A DNA stretch of 64,000 bases from Asterochloris sp. CNOR1 (lineage: Eukaryota > Chlorophyta > Trebouxiophyceae > Trebouxiales > Trebouxiaceae), in NCBI GenBank assembly GCA_963969365.1, contig OZ017762.1, positions 806,001 to 870,000 on the forward strand, in the 5' to 3' direction. Within the stretch, counting starts at the first letter, position 1, and each line of letters opens with the position of its first letter. The position numbers and the translations under genes were made by a program. Below are positions 45,730 through 57,529 of the stretch, one piece after another. The notes under the pieces are model-generated. The model searched no databases and was not told where the DNA came from. It worked only from the letters and a program-made list of their open reading frames with translations.

Positions 45730-48700
45730 ATGCCAGCCTGCAGCATGGCGATGCGATGCGCAGGCCTGCTGGTATTGCTGGCCTGGGGCCATGGCGAGGC
45801 TCAGCCCCTTGTCAATGTGGGGAGTCTTCTCTCATCACACAGCATCAGCGATCCTGTCTGGTGCGCCAGGCCTCCTGCGAGAGCCGTTGTTGGATCGATT
45901 GTGCTTGCAGCATGCCAGATGCACAGAGTGCAGGCCATGCTTTGCTCCTTTAGCCTCAGTATGCAGCAGCAGCCTGCTCATTGCATGCCTGTCGCAGTAG
46001 ACAGGCCTGTGTGATGAGCTTGATCGCATCTGCTTCTTAGCTTGCAGCATCTGCTTCTTAGCATAAGCAGTGTGCAGTCCACAGGTCTGCCCCACTGCCT
46101 GCTGTCTCCTCTGGTCCTGCTGGCGCTGCCTGACCTGCTGCCTGCTTGTCCTGATGCTGCCACCTGCAAGTGCTATGATCTGCTTGCTCCGCTGGCAGCC
46201 TTCTCTGCCAGCCATCTGTCTGTTGTGCTGCCCTGCTGGAATTTATGTCCTGACTGCTGGCTGCCTGTAGAAATTGCTGCCGCTGGCCCTGATGGGAGCG
46301 CTCACTGCCAGCCCCTCCCGTCTTCTGCACATGTCATGTCCCTCTCTCCTAAGCCTGAAGTGCCGGCCACCTGCAGGGGAGGTGTCCCTCAAGTCAACCT
46401 CTCTGTCCTCAACAAGCCAGTCATCAACTCAACTCTCCCTACAAATGTCACCACATCCAACAGCACTACGCTGACCTTCACAACCGCCAAGAACACCACC
46501 ACGGTATTCTGTAGCTCCTGCTGCCGTGGGATGCTTGCCTTGAGCGACACTCAGCAGCACAGCTTTGAACTGGCATCAAGGCGACTGCCTGTGCAGCAGC
46601 CTGCTGTGGCAACTGTAAAAGAAGTCTCAGGCCTTTGTGCAGAGCATTGGCCAGTGAAAGCGGCTTGTGCTGTGGCTGCATCACCTGGCAGCAAGCGCAA
46701 AAAGGCCCATGACAATGCAGCAATTTGTTGTCGTGTCATGGAGGCTCACTGCTGCTGCTGCTGTGCCATTGCTTTATATCAGCACCTCATCCAGGGGCTG
46801 CTGCAGCTCTTGTGCTTGACGAGTCACCTCGTCATTGGCACCACACCAGGCGCCGCGCGCTTAGGCTTGTATACTGATCATGGCTCATCTGTTGCTGCTG
46901 TCAAGGGAACATCAGCAATGCTGTAGCCTGTCATTCCCCTCACTGGCAGTGATATACGTGCTCCTTACATGCAGGTGGTCCTCAACAATGCCGTGAACAC
47001 CGTGTCCATGCAGCACAGCCGCTGCACAGTGGTGTACGACAATCAGACAGCTTATGAGACCCTTGACAGCAATTTCACAGGCAGCCAGCGCCACACGTAT
47101 TCAGCTCTCCTGGTCCTCACCCTCACCAGCTCAGCCCTGTATGACACTGAGGCACCCTACAATGTCTCCCTGCAATCTCTGGCTGGCTACCTGGCTGTTG
47201 AGGACAGCTATGGCCTTGAGAATGCAACTGTCAGCGCTGGCGCAGCCTCGGGCATTGCAGCCTCTGAGGACCTTGTCCTACGACGTCTCGGGGGCAGCTC
47301 AGCTGAGGTTGGGCTGCTGCTGACCAGCAGCTCGCAAGACTTCAGCCCTGTGACAATCAGCATTGCAGGTTTGTCGATTCTTGCCTCTTGCGATTTGACC
47401 CTTGCATTGCCAGACACTCTCCTTGTTACAGGACAGACTGCAAGGTACCCTGATCTCCAGGCCATGGCTTGACAATGATTCTCGCTGTCAAAGTCCTCCC
47501 TGCAGAATGCTTTGCAAGCAATGTTGTGTGTGAAATCCCTGTTGTGCTCTGCGACATTTGACAGGGCTCCTGCTGCCTGCCTGATTGAGCATGTCTGGTG
47601 ACCTGCCTTGATCTGCAGGTGGTCAGCCATCTTTGCCAAACCTGCTGTGCTCTGCAGGCGAGCCCTGTGCGGTCATCAGCAACTTTAACCGAACCCTCTA
47701 CGAGCCTATCTTGGCGTCTGCCCAGCCCCGCACAGGCCAGGCTGGTGCAGAGTCAGCCGGACTGTACACCAGCGGCGGCCTCATTTATGGTCCAGATGGG
47801 AACACTGTGACACTACATGGCCTTAACTGGTTTGGCTTCGATGACGGTAGGTCAGGATGCCCTGCAGGGCTCAGCAACCCCTGCAGGCTGCTCAAAGCTC
47901 AGCCGCATTGGCCGCTACCCTACTTGGTGTCACCTCCATCTCTCCCCTTACTTTATGTGTATACAGGGAACACCATTGTGGACGGCCTGTGGGCAGGCTC
48001 TGACAGCAGCACGCTTGATGTGGCCACCATTCTCCTGCGCATGAAGGCACTCGGTTTCAATGCCATCCGCCTGCCCTTCTCCTTCAAGGTCCGATGCCCA
48101 GCTTGCTGCCTCCGGATAGTCAGCACAGTCATGCTTGCAGACCTGCTTGTCCTCTGTCTCATGTCTCCACAAGCCATGCCAGGCTCTTCTGCTGCACACA
48201 GGATCTCTTCTATAGTCCCCCCAAGTCCTACGCCAAGTCATGCCAGCAGCTCAGCCTGCAACAGCTTGCCCAGGTAAGCTGCCAAGTCGCCTCTTTACTT
48301 CCTGCACGGCTGCGATGCAGTCTGACAGTAACTCCTGTCTGCACCGCAGGGAGTGACCGAGCCAGGGATTGGGTCCTCAGGCAGCTTTCCCACACTGTCT
48401 TACCCCCCCAAGGCCACGCAGACACTTGGGATCTGTTCAGACTACATGGACGTCGGCACCACCTTCAATCGGTTTGTCTTCATGGTCCAGGTGTGCCTCA
48501 GTGCAGCTGTTCTGGGGCCACCAGCCTACTTGCAGAGGAAGTGAATGCCCGTCAGCCACTCGATCTGAGCTACAGCATCTGCTCTGCAGCTGCTGACCCA
48601 CAATGGCTTCTATGTCATAGCCGACAATCAATTCAACCTGGACACAACAGTGAGCTGCAATGATGGTAGTCCAGATCTGCTCATGCATTTCCATGCCTCT

Positions 48701-51700
48701 GTGCCGGCCAGCTATGCTGCAAAATAACGGAACCATCACGTGAACTAAGCTCTGCAGGTGCTTGACGACCAGAACCTGTGGTTGCGGCAATGGATTACAC
48801 TGCTCACAGCCATTGCGCAGGACCCTGTCTCAAAGAACATGCTCATCGTGAGCTCCAGTCTCTAGTAGGCCAGTCCGGCTTGCATTTTTTGCACATATGT
48901 GCCCATTCCTCAAGCATTTGACTGCTGTTAATGTAGGTTGATGCCCTGAATGAGCCGGATGTTTTTGGGTACAGTGCTTCTTTGCTCTGCTGAGACGGTC
49001 AGCTACACAAGTATGGCTTTCATTGCTTTTGTGGCATTGCTTTTGCAGACTGCGATGGGAAGCAGAGGGGAGCAAACCTGGCTACGCCGACTTAGCCCTC
49101 GCACTATTTGATGCAGCTGCAAGCGTAGTGCCAGGCGCACTGTTCATGGTAGAGGGGACAGGCCAGATTGTGCCAGGCGAGTGCACCCCTATGATGAGGC
49201 TGAGCCTATTTGCGTATGCAAGCCCTTGGTGGACCGCTGCTGTGCCTCTGCAGATGGCATGTCATACAATTGGGGCGATGGGCTGGCTGCCCAGCCTCAA
49301 GTTGTCATCCAGTTCCCCGGCATCAGTGATGCCAGCATTTTCTTTGAGCAAGTGGTGACCAGGCCCTACGCCAATCGAGTCATTGTTGGTAAGGCTGCAG
49401 CTGCGCTTTCAAATTTTGTCAAGGCAGGCAATTGATGAAAGGGCAAGCAGTCATCTCTGCTAAGAGTCACACTAGGCGGCTTCATCCTTTGTGCAGGTCC
49501 CCATGTATATGGGCCTGCCATCTCTGGCGCCACGGGTAGTTATTCAGGTTCAGCACTCTTCCAGCGTCTGAGCCAGTCCTTTGGCTATCTGAACAAGCAG
49601 GGCTACTGTGCTCAGTCCACTGGGCAGTGCCACCAGTTCCCTGTGGTTCTGGGGGAGTTTGGCAGCAGGCTGGAGGACCCACGTGACGTCTCACAGGCAA
49701 GCAATGCCTGCAGCTCAATCTGGCTTGCAGAAGTGCCTGGCGCTTGATTGATAATGAATCCTGCAGACTGCATCAGGCAGCCAGCGGTGTGCCCAGGCAG
49801 CAGAAGCACCTCTGGCACTGCTGCCAGGCTGTGCTTTAGTGCTCGGACAGCCACCTGCCAATGTTTGCTGCAAATTGCTCCCACCTGGAGCTCATATGCG
49901 GAGACATGCAGCTGCGTCACATGAGCTGTGCTTCTGCAGTTCAACGACATGGTCTCCTGGATGAATGTCGGCGATGATCTACACAACCCTGTTGCCGGGT
50001 GGTTCTGGTGAGTTCATAGCAGTCTGTTGGCGTTGGTGCTCTGCTGGGTCCTCATCAGCAGCAATGACACTGCTGCTGCGCCCCTGCAGGTGGTGCTGGA
50101 ATGCCAACTCAGGTGGGCAGGCTGTGCCCTTCGGCAACACTGGAATGTATGTCCCTTGTGGGCAAAGCAATTCTTTGGTGGACGCCATCTACATGAGCAA
50201 TATGTACTGCACTGCTGCAGGGGACACACAGGGCCTTGTGGCTGCTGACTGGTCCACCATTCTCTGGAATAAGATCGACTACCTGAAGCAGCAGGGTCTG
50301 CAGCCATGGTACTCTGTAGGATCCTCTAGGTGTGCAGGGCAGGTCACTGCACCCAAGTCATAGTCCACAAGGCAGGGCCAGTGCCAATGACGACAGGGTC
50401 TGCAAGGCAACAAACTTCCAGTCTACGACGCACCTTTGGTCTGCTTGTGCACTGCCGCTGAGTAGACCTTCTGCCCTGCAGCCCTGCCGCCTCAGGGGGC
50501 TCTTCATCTGGAGGTGGATCCTCATCTGGAGGTGGATCCTGTGCTGACATCCAGCCTCCAGGCGGCTACACTTGTGCACAGCAGGTGAGGTCTGCCCGCG
50601 GCAGATGCCTTGGCTCCGCGGGAGCTGCCTGTAAGCCCCACATTATGAGTGCTTGATCCCTTCTCCTCTTGCAGCGGTGTCTGTGCCACACATAGGCTGC
50701 AATATGGCTTGCATCCTCACCAAAGGCTGCTGTCCCAGTGCACTCTGTGCATGGACTTATTTGCTCCAGCTGGGCTCAGTGGCATGGCTGACCAGGGCAG
50801 TGTGTGCTCTTCAGCTGCCCAGTCCCCTGAGCTGTGCTGTGTGTTCTGGGTGCCATGGGCAAATGTGGCTGACCCTTCATGTGCGTTGACTGCGCCCGGA
50901 CCTGCAATTGGTGTTGATCCATCAGGAGCTTCCTGTGCTCATAAAATCAGCAACTATGGCTTGCTCAGTTCCCAGCTGTGGATGGCCAGTAGAATTGCAA
51001 GTCCTTTGCTGCAACAATGCAACTGCTCTAATCAACAAAAGCAGATTAGCAGGTTGGTCCTGCAGAGCGGTGCCCAGCTGTCAGGCAGTGGCTGTTGGGT
51101 TATGATGCTGCTGTGCAGCTCTCCTGCGCGTCACAATGCATGTCATTTGCGGCCTGCAACCCTTGGGACCTCCTATGCTTTGAATGACATGACCAGCAGC
51201 TCAATGACATGCACACTGATACACACTGTGCTGCGTGATCAGAGTGCATGGGGCAAATGTGGCGAGCCATTCATGAGGGGCTACTGCGCACAAGCCTGCG
51301 GGCGCTGCACCTCAGGCTGCTCTGATGTGCCACCACCGGGGAGGTTTTTTTGTGCTCAGCAGGTCAGCAGACATTGCGAGCCTGCAGCATTGTACATGTG
51401 GTGCATCATCAACTAATTGCAGTGCTCTGCACTTCATCCAGCAGCCTGGCTCTGCAGAGCCACTGCCCTGCTGCCAAGCAGTGGCTATGGCCAGGTGCTG
51501 CTGTGCAGCTCTCCTGCTCATCCCAATGCATGCCGTGTGGGACCTGCACCCCTCAAGACGCCCTATGCCTTGTTTGCTGTGCTCTTGATCATCAGTGACA
51601 TGACCAGCAGCACAATGACATACGCACTGACAGACAATGTGCTATGTGCTCAGAGTGCATGGGGCAAGTGTGGTGAGCCATTCATGAGCGGCTACTGCGC

Positions 51701-53044
51701 ACAAACCTGTGGGCGCTGCAATGCGGCGTCAAGAATGCCTGCCGCCACTTGTTCCGATGTTGCCCCACCAGGCGGATTCACCTGCGCTCAGCAGGTTCGC
51801 CTGTTGCATTGAGCAATGGTTGGCAGGCGTATTAAAATTCATCTCACATCAGCACAATGAATGCTGACTCGGGTGCTGGCTGATGGTTTGGTATCTCAAG
51901 ATGACATCTGGGCAGGGAGACTCCTGCAAGCTGCCTGCCTACTACAAGCTGCAGACAGCCAATGTGGGTCCTCCTCATGTGTTGACCAGGTTCCCAATGT
52001 AGATGGTGGCTTTCTTTGATGAGCTTTTGCTTGAAGCGCTATAATGGCTGCTCTGTTGCTATTTTGCTCAAACTAGTCCCCCTGGGTCCCTTCAGATGCT
52101 GCAAGGTGGCCTGCCACTGAGTGTGCTAATGGCCCGCCCACCTCCTGTCCTGTCTGTGCACGTGCTGCCTATCATTTCTGCGCTGTCCGAGAGCATTGCT
52201 TGTTTTGATGTCTCCTTACTCCCTCCCTTGTGCTGCGCAGCAAGCTTTTGGGAAATGCACCGAGGGGTAAGTTGTTGAGCATCCACTGGTCTCTGCCTCC
52301 TATTATCACTGCTGCCTGCAACGTGCGGACCCATCCCGAGCTTGATTTGTGCAGGTGGATGACAAGCGGTAACTATTGCCAGGTATGGCTGCACTCCCTG
52401 GCGCGCACTCAGCATGTGCATCTTGTACCTACAGCTGTGGAAGGACACGATTCGCAGTCAGAGTAGCAAAAGTCCAGGGTTGTCTGTTGCCTGCAGGCTA
52501 CTTGTGGCGCATGCAGCTCCAGCTGCAGCGACACTCCTCCTGACAGCTCGTACACTTGTGCCCAGCAAGCTCAATTTGGGAAGTGCAGTGAACCGTGAGT
52601 GGCACAAGTGACTTCGGCACTAAATCTGTGCTGGTGCTTCTCTGAGCTGACTGACTGACTGCATGAGCTTCCAGTACCTGTACAGAGAGATTCGTCTGAG
52701 TTGCAGGTGGATGACAAGTGGAGGGTTTTGCCGGACAACATGTGGAACCTGCGGCTGCAGTGACATTCCTCCCAGCAATCAGTCAGCCCTTTGGCTTCTG
52801 CTGCGCGCTGCTTGCTTAGTGAGAGTGCATGTTACAAGATCCGCATTTGCTCTGCTGCCTGCAGGTTCACATGCCCCCAGCAGGCTTCTTTTGGGCAGTG
52901 CAACCAGGTGAAGAAACTGCGCATTGCATGGCTGAGTGCATGATTGCCTTTCAGTGCTGAAAATTTTGGAATGCTGACATGGTGATTGGGTGCCTGCAGG
53001 AATTTATGCAAGGCTACTGCAAGCAGTCCTGTGGGCGTTGCTGA
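45730..53044 (+). CDS. Secreted GH5 cellulase with five C-terminal ShK-like domains
   Basis: ATG 45730 opens a signal peptide (RCAGLLVLLAWGHGEAQ). An N-glycan-rich domain of unknown function follows (exons about 46376-46503 and 46975-47368; NLS, NST, NVT, NTT sites). The GH5 catalytic domain starts in exon 47619-47846 (TLHGLNWFGFDDG) and continues through 47967-48088 (GLWAGSD, KALGFNAIRLPFSFK), 48202-48273, 48350-48490, 48590-48649 (GFYVIADNQFNLD), 48758-48847, 48937-48968 (DALNEPDVFG, proton-donor Glu codon 48952-48954), 49049-49176, 49254-49388, 49497-49696 (VVLGEFGS, nucleophile Glu codon 49655-49657), 49940-50005 and 50090-50329. A GGGS-type linker (50482-50584) leads to five Cys-rich ShK-like repeats, ending TGA 53042. 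It would cut beta-1,4-glucan outside the cell, with the repeats as protein-protein or wall-binding modules. Confidence 0.9.
50504..50539 (+). repeat. 18-bp coding repeat (GGGS linker)
   Basis: Two identical 18-bp units TCATCTGGAGGTGGATCC encode SSGGGS twice, making a flexible Gly/Ser linker between the cellulase domain and the ShK-like repeats. Confidence 0.9.
51060..51800 (+). repeat. About 400-bp intron-plus-exon tandem duplication
   Basis: A block containing intron sequence (GCTGCTGTGCAGCTCTCCTG at 51107 and again at 51497) and the ShK-domain exon (51243-51362 and 51654-51794) is present twice, offset 390-411 bp. Both exons are open, share splice phases and encode SAWGKCGEPFM.GYCAQ.CGRC, so the duplicate added a working domain. 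Confidence 0.9.
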
Positions 53045-53199
53045 CTGCTCCATCTTTTGAGCCGCCATCTACACATATGAGTTCTGTGGTTCTGCAACCT
53101 TTCACCTGCATCCCCTTCCCCCTCTGAGTTGATGGATGGCAACTTTGACAGCTTGCCCTTTGAAGTTGCTTCTGCATCCTGAACAGCCGCTTGTGCCGT

Positions 53200-53242
53200 T
53201 AAGCAACAGATCTGCTAAGCAACAGATCTGCTAAGCAACAGA
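53200..53242. repeat. 16-bp tandem repeat, 2.7 copies
   Basis: Perfect units TAAGCAACAGATCTGC at 53200, 53216 and (partial) 53232, between the cellulase stop and the PsbP-domain gene. Confidence 0.95.
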
Positions 53243-53380
53243 ATATGCTCCGGCCCAGAGGTCTGCTGATTGCTTCTTGCCTGGTGTGGACGGTCTTGAA
53301 GAGGGAGCCTGACTGCTCTTTCAAACGCCTATCATGTTCATCTCTCCTTCTGTCACATCCTGCGTTCAGTCGGCAACAAC

Positions 53381-55350
53381 ATGGTGCTGCAGCAACAACT
53401 AATACGCCACTCCTGTGGCCATGAGGTGCCTGTCTTTGCGCCCCGCTTGCTTAGGTGTAGATTGCATGCCCAAAGACAGCACACAGCCTGCAGTCAGCAC
53501 AGGCAGCAGGGCATGCAGCAGCAGGATGAGAGCTGCTGTCGACGCCAGCTATTGCAGGGAGCTGCTGCTGCTTTGGTGCTGCCATGGCTTGCAGATGGTG
53601 CCTTGGCTGCATCACTGCCACAAGAAGGTGAGGTGGAAGCTGTGCAGCCTGCAGCACAGCTTGACACCGTCAAGATCAGGTCCATGACTGTCCCAGCCAT
53701 TGCGAAATATAGCACGCTGCGGCTCAGTTTGCTGTGCATCACTAGCCCTGCCACTGTCACTCACCATGCATGCTCCTGCAGGCTTCAGGTTCCACCAGGA
53801 CAAGCTGGATGGCTACTCGTTTATCTATCCTGACAACTGGATTCCTGTCACAACATCAGGCAATGATGTCTTTTTCAGGAATCCCAGGCAGGTCCACACC
53901 TCTCGTCAGCTGCATACTGCAAGGCCTGTCATCAAGCTGCATCTTGGTCCAGTGGGTCTCCCCTCTCTGCATCACTGGCTGCGAAGTGTTGATTTGCTGT
54001 GCAGGAATGTGAATGAGAATGTGTTTGTCAACATCTCATCTCCCTCCTCTTCCAGATATACTGCAGTCAGCGACATCGGCAGCCCAGACAAGGTGCGCTG
54101 CGCAGCGCAGATGGCTCTCCTCACACTGCAGCGTAGTGAGAGCTGTGCCCTCAGTGCAGTGGCAGGCTGCATCGCTGCCCGCTTTGCTGTTGGCTCACAT
54201 GAGGGTGCAGCGCTGTGGAAGCTGTGACACCACTGCCATGGCAAGCTGCACTGCTGCCCAGCCTGCGGCTGACTTGCATGACGGTGCATCATGTGGTGTT
54301 TGAGGGCCCACCAGTGTGGTGGCAAGCTGCACTGCTGCCCACCCTGCTGCTTGCCCTGCGTGGCTCTCTGCAGGCAGTGCAGCTGTCTGTGCTTGTACCC
54401 ATGACCTGTTGCCGCCTGCTTGCGTCTCATGCCGCGCCAGCCAGCCGGGGATAGCAGGCTGCAGGTGGCAACAGCAATGCCTGCCCAACCTGCTCCTGTG
54501 CTGGAGCAGCTCCGCTCCGTGCTGGTCAGGCGGGCTACCCTGTGGACCCCACTCCATGTGGCCGCAGGTAGCAGACCGGCTCAAGCGGCAGTACCTCTCT
54601 GAGATGATGTCGACCAGGCTGGGCGTGAAGCGGGCAGCGGCTGTCAAGTCTGCTGCCAAGAGGCAGGGCTCAGATGGGAAGGAGTACTATGACATTCAGG
54701 TAGGCCTGCTGGCCAAGCACACTGGTGGCAATGGTTGGGGTCACTGGGTGGACGCCGAGCCTGGATACAGGGTAGGCTGCCGGCACACATAGCATGCATG
54801 TGCAGAGTGCTATGATCCGCAGGTCAGGCTGCTGGCAGAGCACAGCGCGGCAGAGCACAGAGCTGTCGGGCATGGGGTCTGCAGCCTCTACTTGACCATA
54901 GCTGCACACAGCGTGCATGGTTGTGCAGAGTGAAGGCGTACAGACCCAGCCTGACACTGGGTGATGCGCACAGCATGTGAACATGGTCCTGGCGCTCACT
55001 TGTGCTGGCACAATCAATCTCGGTCACCAGCAGGGGAGCAGCGACAGCATGGTGTGGCATGCTGCACCATGCCATGCAACCGCTGCAACAGAGGCCTCTA
55101 CCTGCATGCCTCCTGTGTGCAGATGGAGGTGCAGTCCTTTGCATCGCGCAACCAGCTGGCCGTCACCCAGACAGAGATCGACAAAGCCTTTGAGCTGGAG
55201 TGGGACCGCCGCCTCATCACAGTTCTGGGCGCTGCCAACAACAGGCTGTACGAGTTCAGGCTTCAGACCGCTAACAGTGCTTATGAGACTAACTCAGAGG
55301 GCCTGCTCCGAATTGCTGAATCGTTCAAGTGCAGAACAGTGGATGTCTGA
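53381..55350 (+). CDS. Thylakoid-lumen PsbP-domain protein (PPD type)
   Basis: Exons 53381-53627, 53782-53887, 54005-54092, 54568-54699 and 55123-55350 (TGA) agree in phase, about 267 aa. The N-terminus is a bipartite lumenal targeting sequence: a transit-like region, then a twin-arginine Tat signal (CCRRQLLQGAAAALVLPWLA) with an ADGALA cleavage region. The mature part has PsbP-fold signatures: GFRFHQDKLDGYSFIYPDNW, VFFRN, NVFVNISSPSSSRYTAVSDI, GSPD, VADRLKRQYLSEMM, GKEYYDIQ and a C-terminal strand-helix ending LLRIAESFKC. PPD proteins assist photosystem assembly or cyclic electron flow; which PPD this is cannot be decided. The second intron appears to use a GC donor (53888). A decayed copy of the last exon lies 400 bp beyond the stop. 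Confidence 0.9.
54100..54360 (+). repeat. Intronic minisatellite-like copies
   Basis: Degenerate units containing GGCAAGCTGCACTGCTGCCC recur at about 54160 (weaker), 54240 and 54320 inside the intron between PsbP-domain exons 3 and 4, spaced about 70-90 bp. Confidence 0.6.
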
Positions 55351-57529
55351 TGGCCGTCATCTGACCCAACCCTTACTCCCTGGCCCCCATCTATTTGGAC
55401 AGTGCGCACACTCAATGTCAGCAGTAACACCAACACCTTGTGTCATTGACATCGTGTTCAGGAGCTGCCATCACCTAGGCAGGGCACAGAGATGTCAGTC
55501 ACATTTTCAGGGTGGTGCCTCCCCCAGGTGGTGCCTCCCCCTTGGATGCATGGCTGAACCAATCAAGCACCCCTCACTGGGCAACACTCCAGTCTGGTTT
55601 TTGCCCTGACCTGGATCAGCTTGACATTGCACACAAAGCACATACGGCAGCACCAGGGTGTGGGCCATAGGTTGTGGTATGCTGCACAATGTACTGCTCT
55701 GCAGAGGCAGAGCAGGTCCGTGCTAACCCAAAGCTCTCCATCATGCAGAGGGAGGCGCAGTCTTTTGCATTGAGCCCCTAGCTGGCCTTCATCACAGAGG
55801 TTGGGCTGCATGATGACCAGCAACATCAATTCAGCCATGTGTCCTGTCTGACCCAAACAATGGGGCCTCTTGTCATCTGGGATTTGGTTACACAATTGTA
55901 GACACATCCCAAGGGCATTTTGAATCGAAAGACAACTTTGCATGAAATTGTTTAAATGTCTACGCTATGAGGGAGGCTGAATGTCAAGTTGGCCTACTTC
56001 TGCCTGGCTGGGGAGCTGACATGCTGCTGTTGCTGAACCAAGAGAAGCCGCCCTCTGGCCAGGTGCACAGCTCGGGGCATACTCAAGACTCTGTCTACAA
56101 TGCAGACCATTGGACCATGAAAAGCTAGGGCAAGTCAAGGGATTAGCTTCTGAGGTCGCTGCTGGGGTTGAGCCTGTCGCATGCATTCAAGGCCGTCAGA
56201 CCAGGAATGCATGCCAGGCATGCTGGCTGTCCAAGATTTGCTCAAAGGTCCTAGAGCCCCCTCTGCCTTGTGCTGAGCTGCCAGGGTCCCTGGTGACGGT
56301 TGCAGACCACTGCATTTGAGACTGGAAACTTGCTCTCTCAATGGCCAGATAGGTAGTCAGCAGTAGATGTTGCGCGCACAGGGTGGGTGAAGAGTTGTTG
56401 TTGTGATCCCAGCTTCCAAACCCCCCGCTGGGGTCAGCAGAACCCATGGCCGTACCAAGCACACTGTGCCTCAATGTAGAGAGGCTGCAGTTGTCTACCT
56501 GAAGCGAGAGCCCATCAGGGGCAAACAGGCAAGGGACAGAGCAACACAAAGCAGGACGCCAGCCCAGGAGCTGCCAGACCACTCCTGCACAGCAGCAAGT
56601 GGCACGTTCAGCCATCCAGGGTGCATGCCAAAGTAAGCGGGTGTACACTAAACAAGCATGCTCATTCATGGCTGCACAGCTGCTGGAGCATTTGTGGGGT
56701 GTACACCTCAGCTCCCGGGAGCTGAAGAGCCAAAGTGCCACGTCAAGCCTGTTCCTGACACCCTGTTTGCATGCTCCTTTGGTGCCATGAAGAGGATGCA
56801 CTTTGAGGTGTCCCAGGGTGGCACTTCTCGACCCTGCACAGTGCAAAGGGGACCAGACCCCAGGAGCCCAGCCATGCTCACCGCCGTCAGCCTGCAGGCA
56901 GCAGAAGGGCTGCAGAGCTCAATGCAGACGCAGCAGGAGGAGGCGCCTCCAAAGTTGAGCAACATGCCAGGAACAGTGGCATTGTATTGACTGCCAGGCT
57001 GCCCAGCAACACTGCGCTTCGACCACACTTGTGGCTTCATGGAAGCAGGAGGCTGAAGGACATACACGACGCAACCCAGCTGTCCCCAGGCCAGGAGTGA
57101 GCCGACATCTTGACCACTACCCTGAATGAATGGTTGCTGTTGGCCAGCAAGGAAGGCCAAGATACTCAGGTGGAATTGGCCACTCACCTGGAGGAAGGCG
57201 GCTGCGTTGCTCTGGGGCTCCCTTTGCACGGGGGACAGCAGGAAGGGTCAGTCCTGCACACACTTGGTGCAGCAGCACAGCGGACAGTGTCACCTCAACC
57301 ACAGTATGGCACAGAGCTAAAGGCGCCTCAATCAGAGACACAGCACCACTGCAAGATGGTGCACCAGAGGCAGGCCTGCGCCGAGGGTGAAGGGAGCCGG
57401 GCAGCATCCAGCCAGACAATGGCGGATCAACACTAATCAAACTGAGCATAGCAGGCTGAGGAGCGGTGAAGACATGAGGGCCACCGCAGACAGTGCCCTT
57501 ACCCTGCGTCCCGCACACCTACAGCCCGC
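55351..57529. other. Between convergent genes; no confident gene
   Basis: Contains the PsbP-gene 3' flank, an echo of its last exon near 55749, and several minus-strand open stretches (for example SLQVDNCSLSTLRHSVLGTA near 56500 and LQVSGQFHLSILAFLAGQQQ near 57150). These could be further 3' exons of the right-hand gene if the stop at 57530 is not used. None could be tied in by phase. Confidence 0.4.
55749..55800 (+). repeat. Orphan exon echo of the PsbP-gene last exon
   Basis: AGGGAGGCGCAGTCTTTTGC at 55749 matches the last exon start ATGGAGGTGCAGTCCTTTGC (55123), about 33 of 44 bases, including the upstream CAG acceptor. The preceding GTGGTATGCTGCACAATG also resembles the intron end GTGGCATGCTGCACCATG. 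Lies outside the gene, 626 bp from the source. Confidence 0.75.

Noticed and set aside
56196-57229. Minus-strand open frames as a separate gene
   Set aside because: No start, no motif and no phase-consistent splice chain; noted only as possible extra 3' exons of the right-hand gene.
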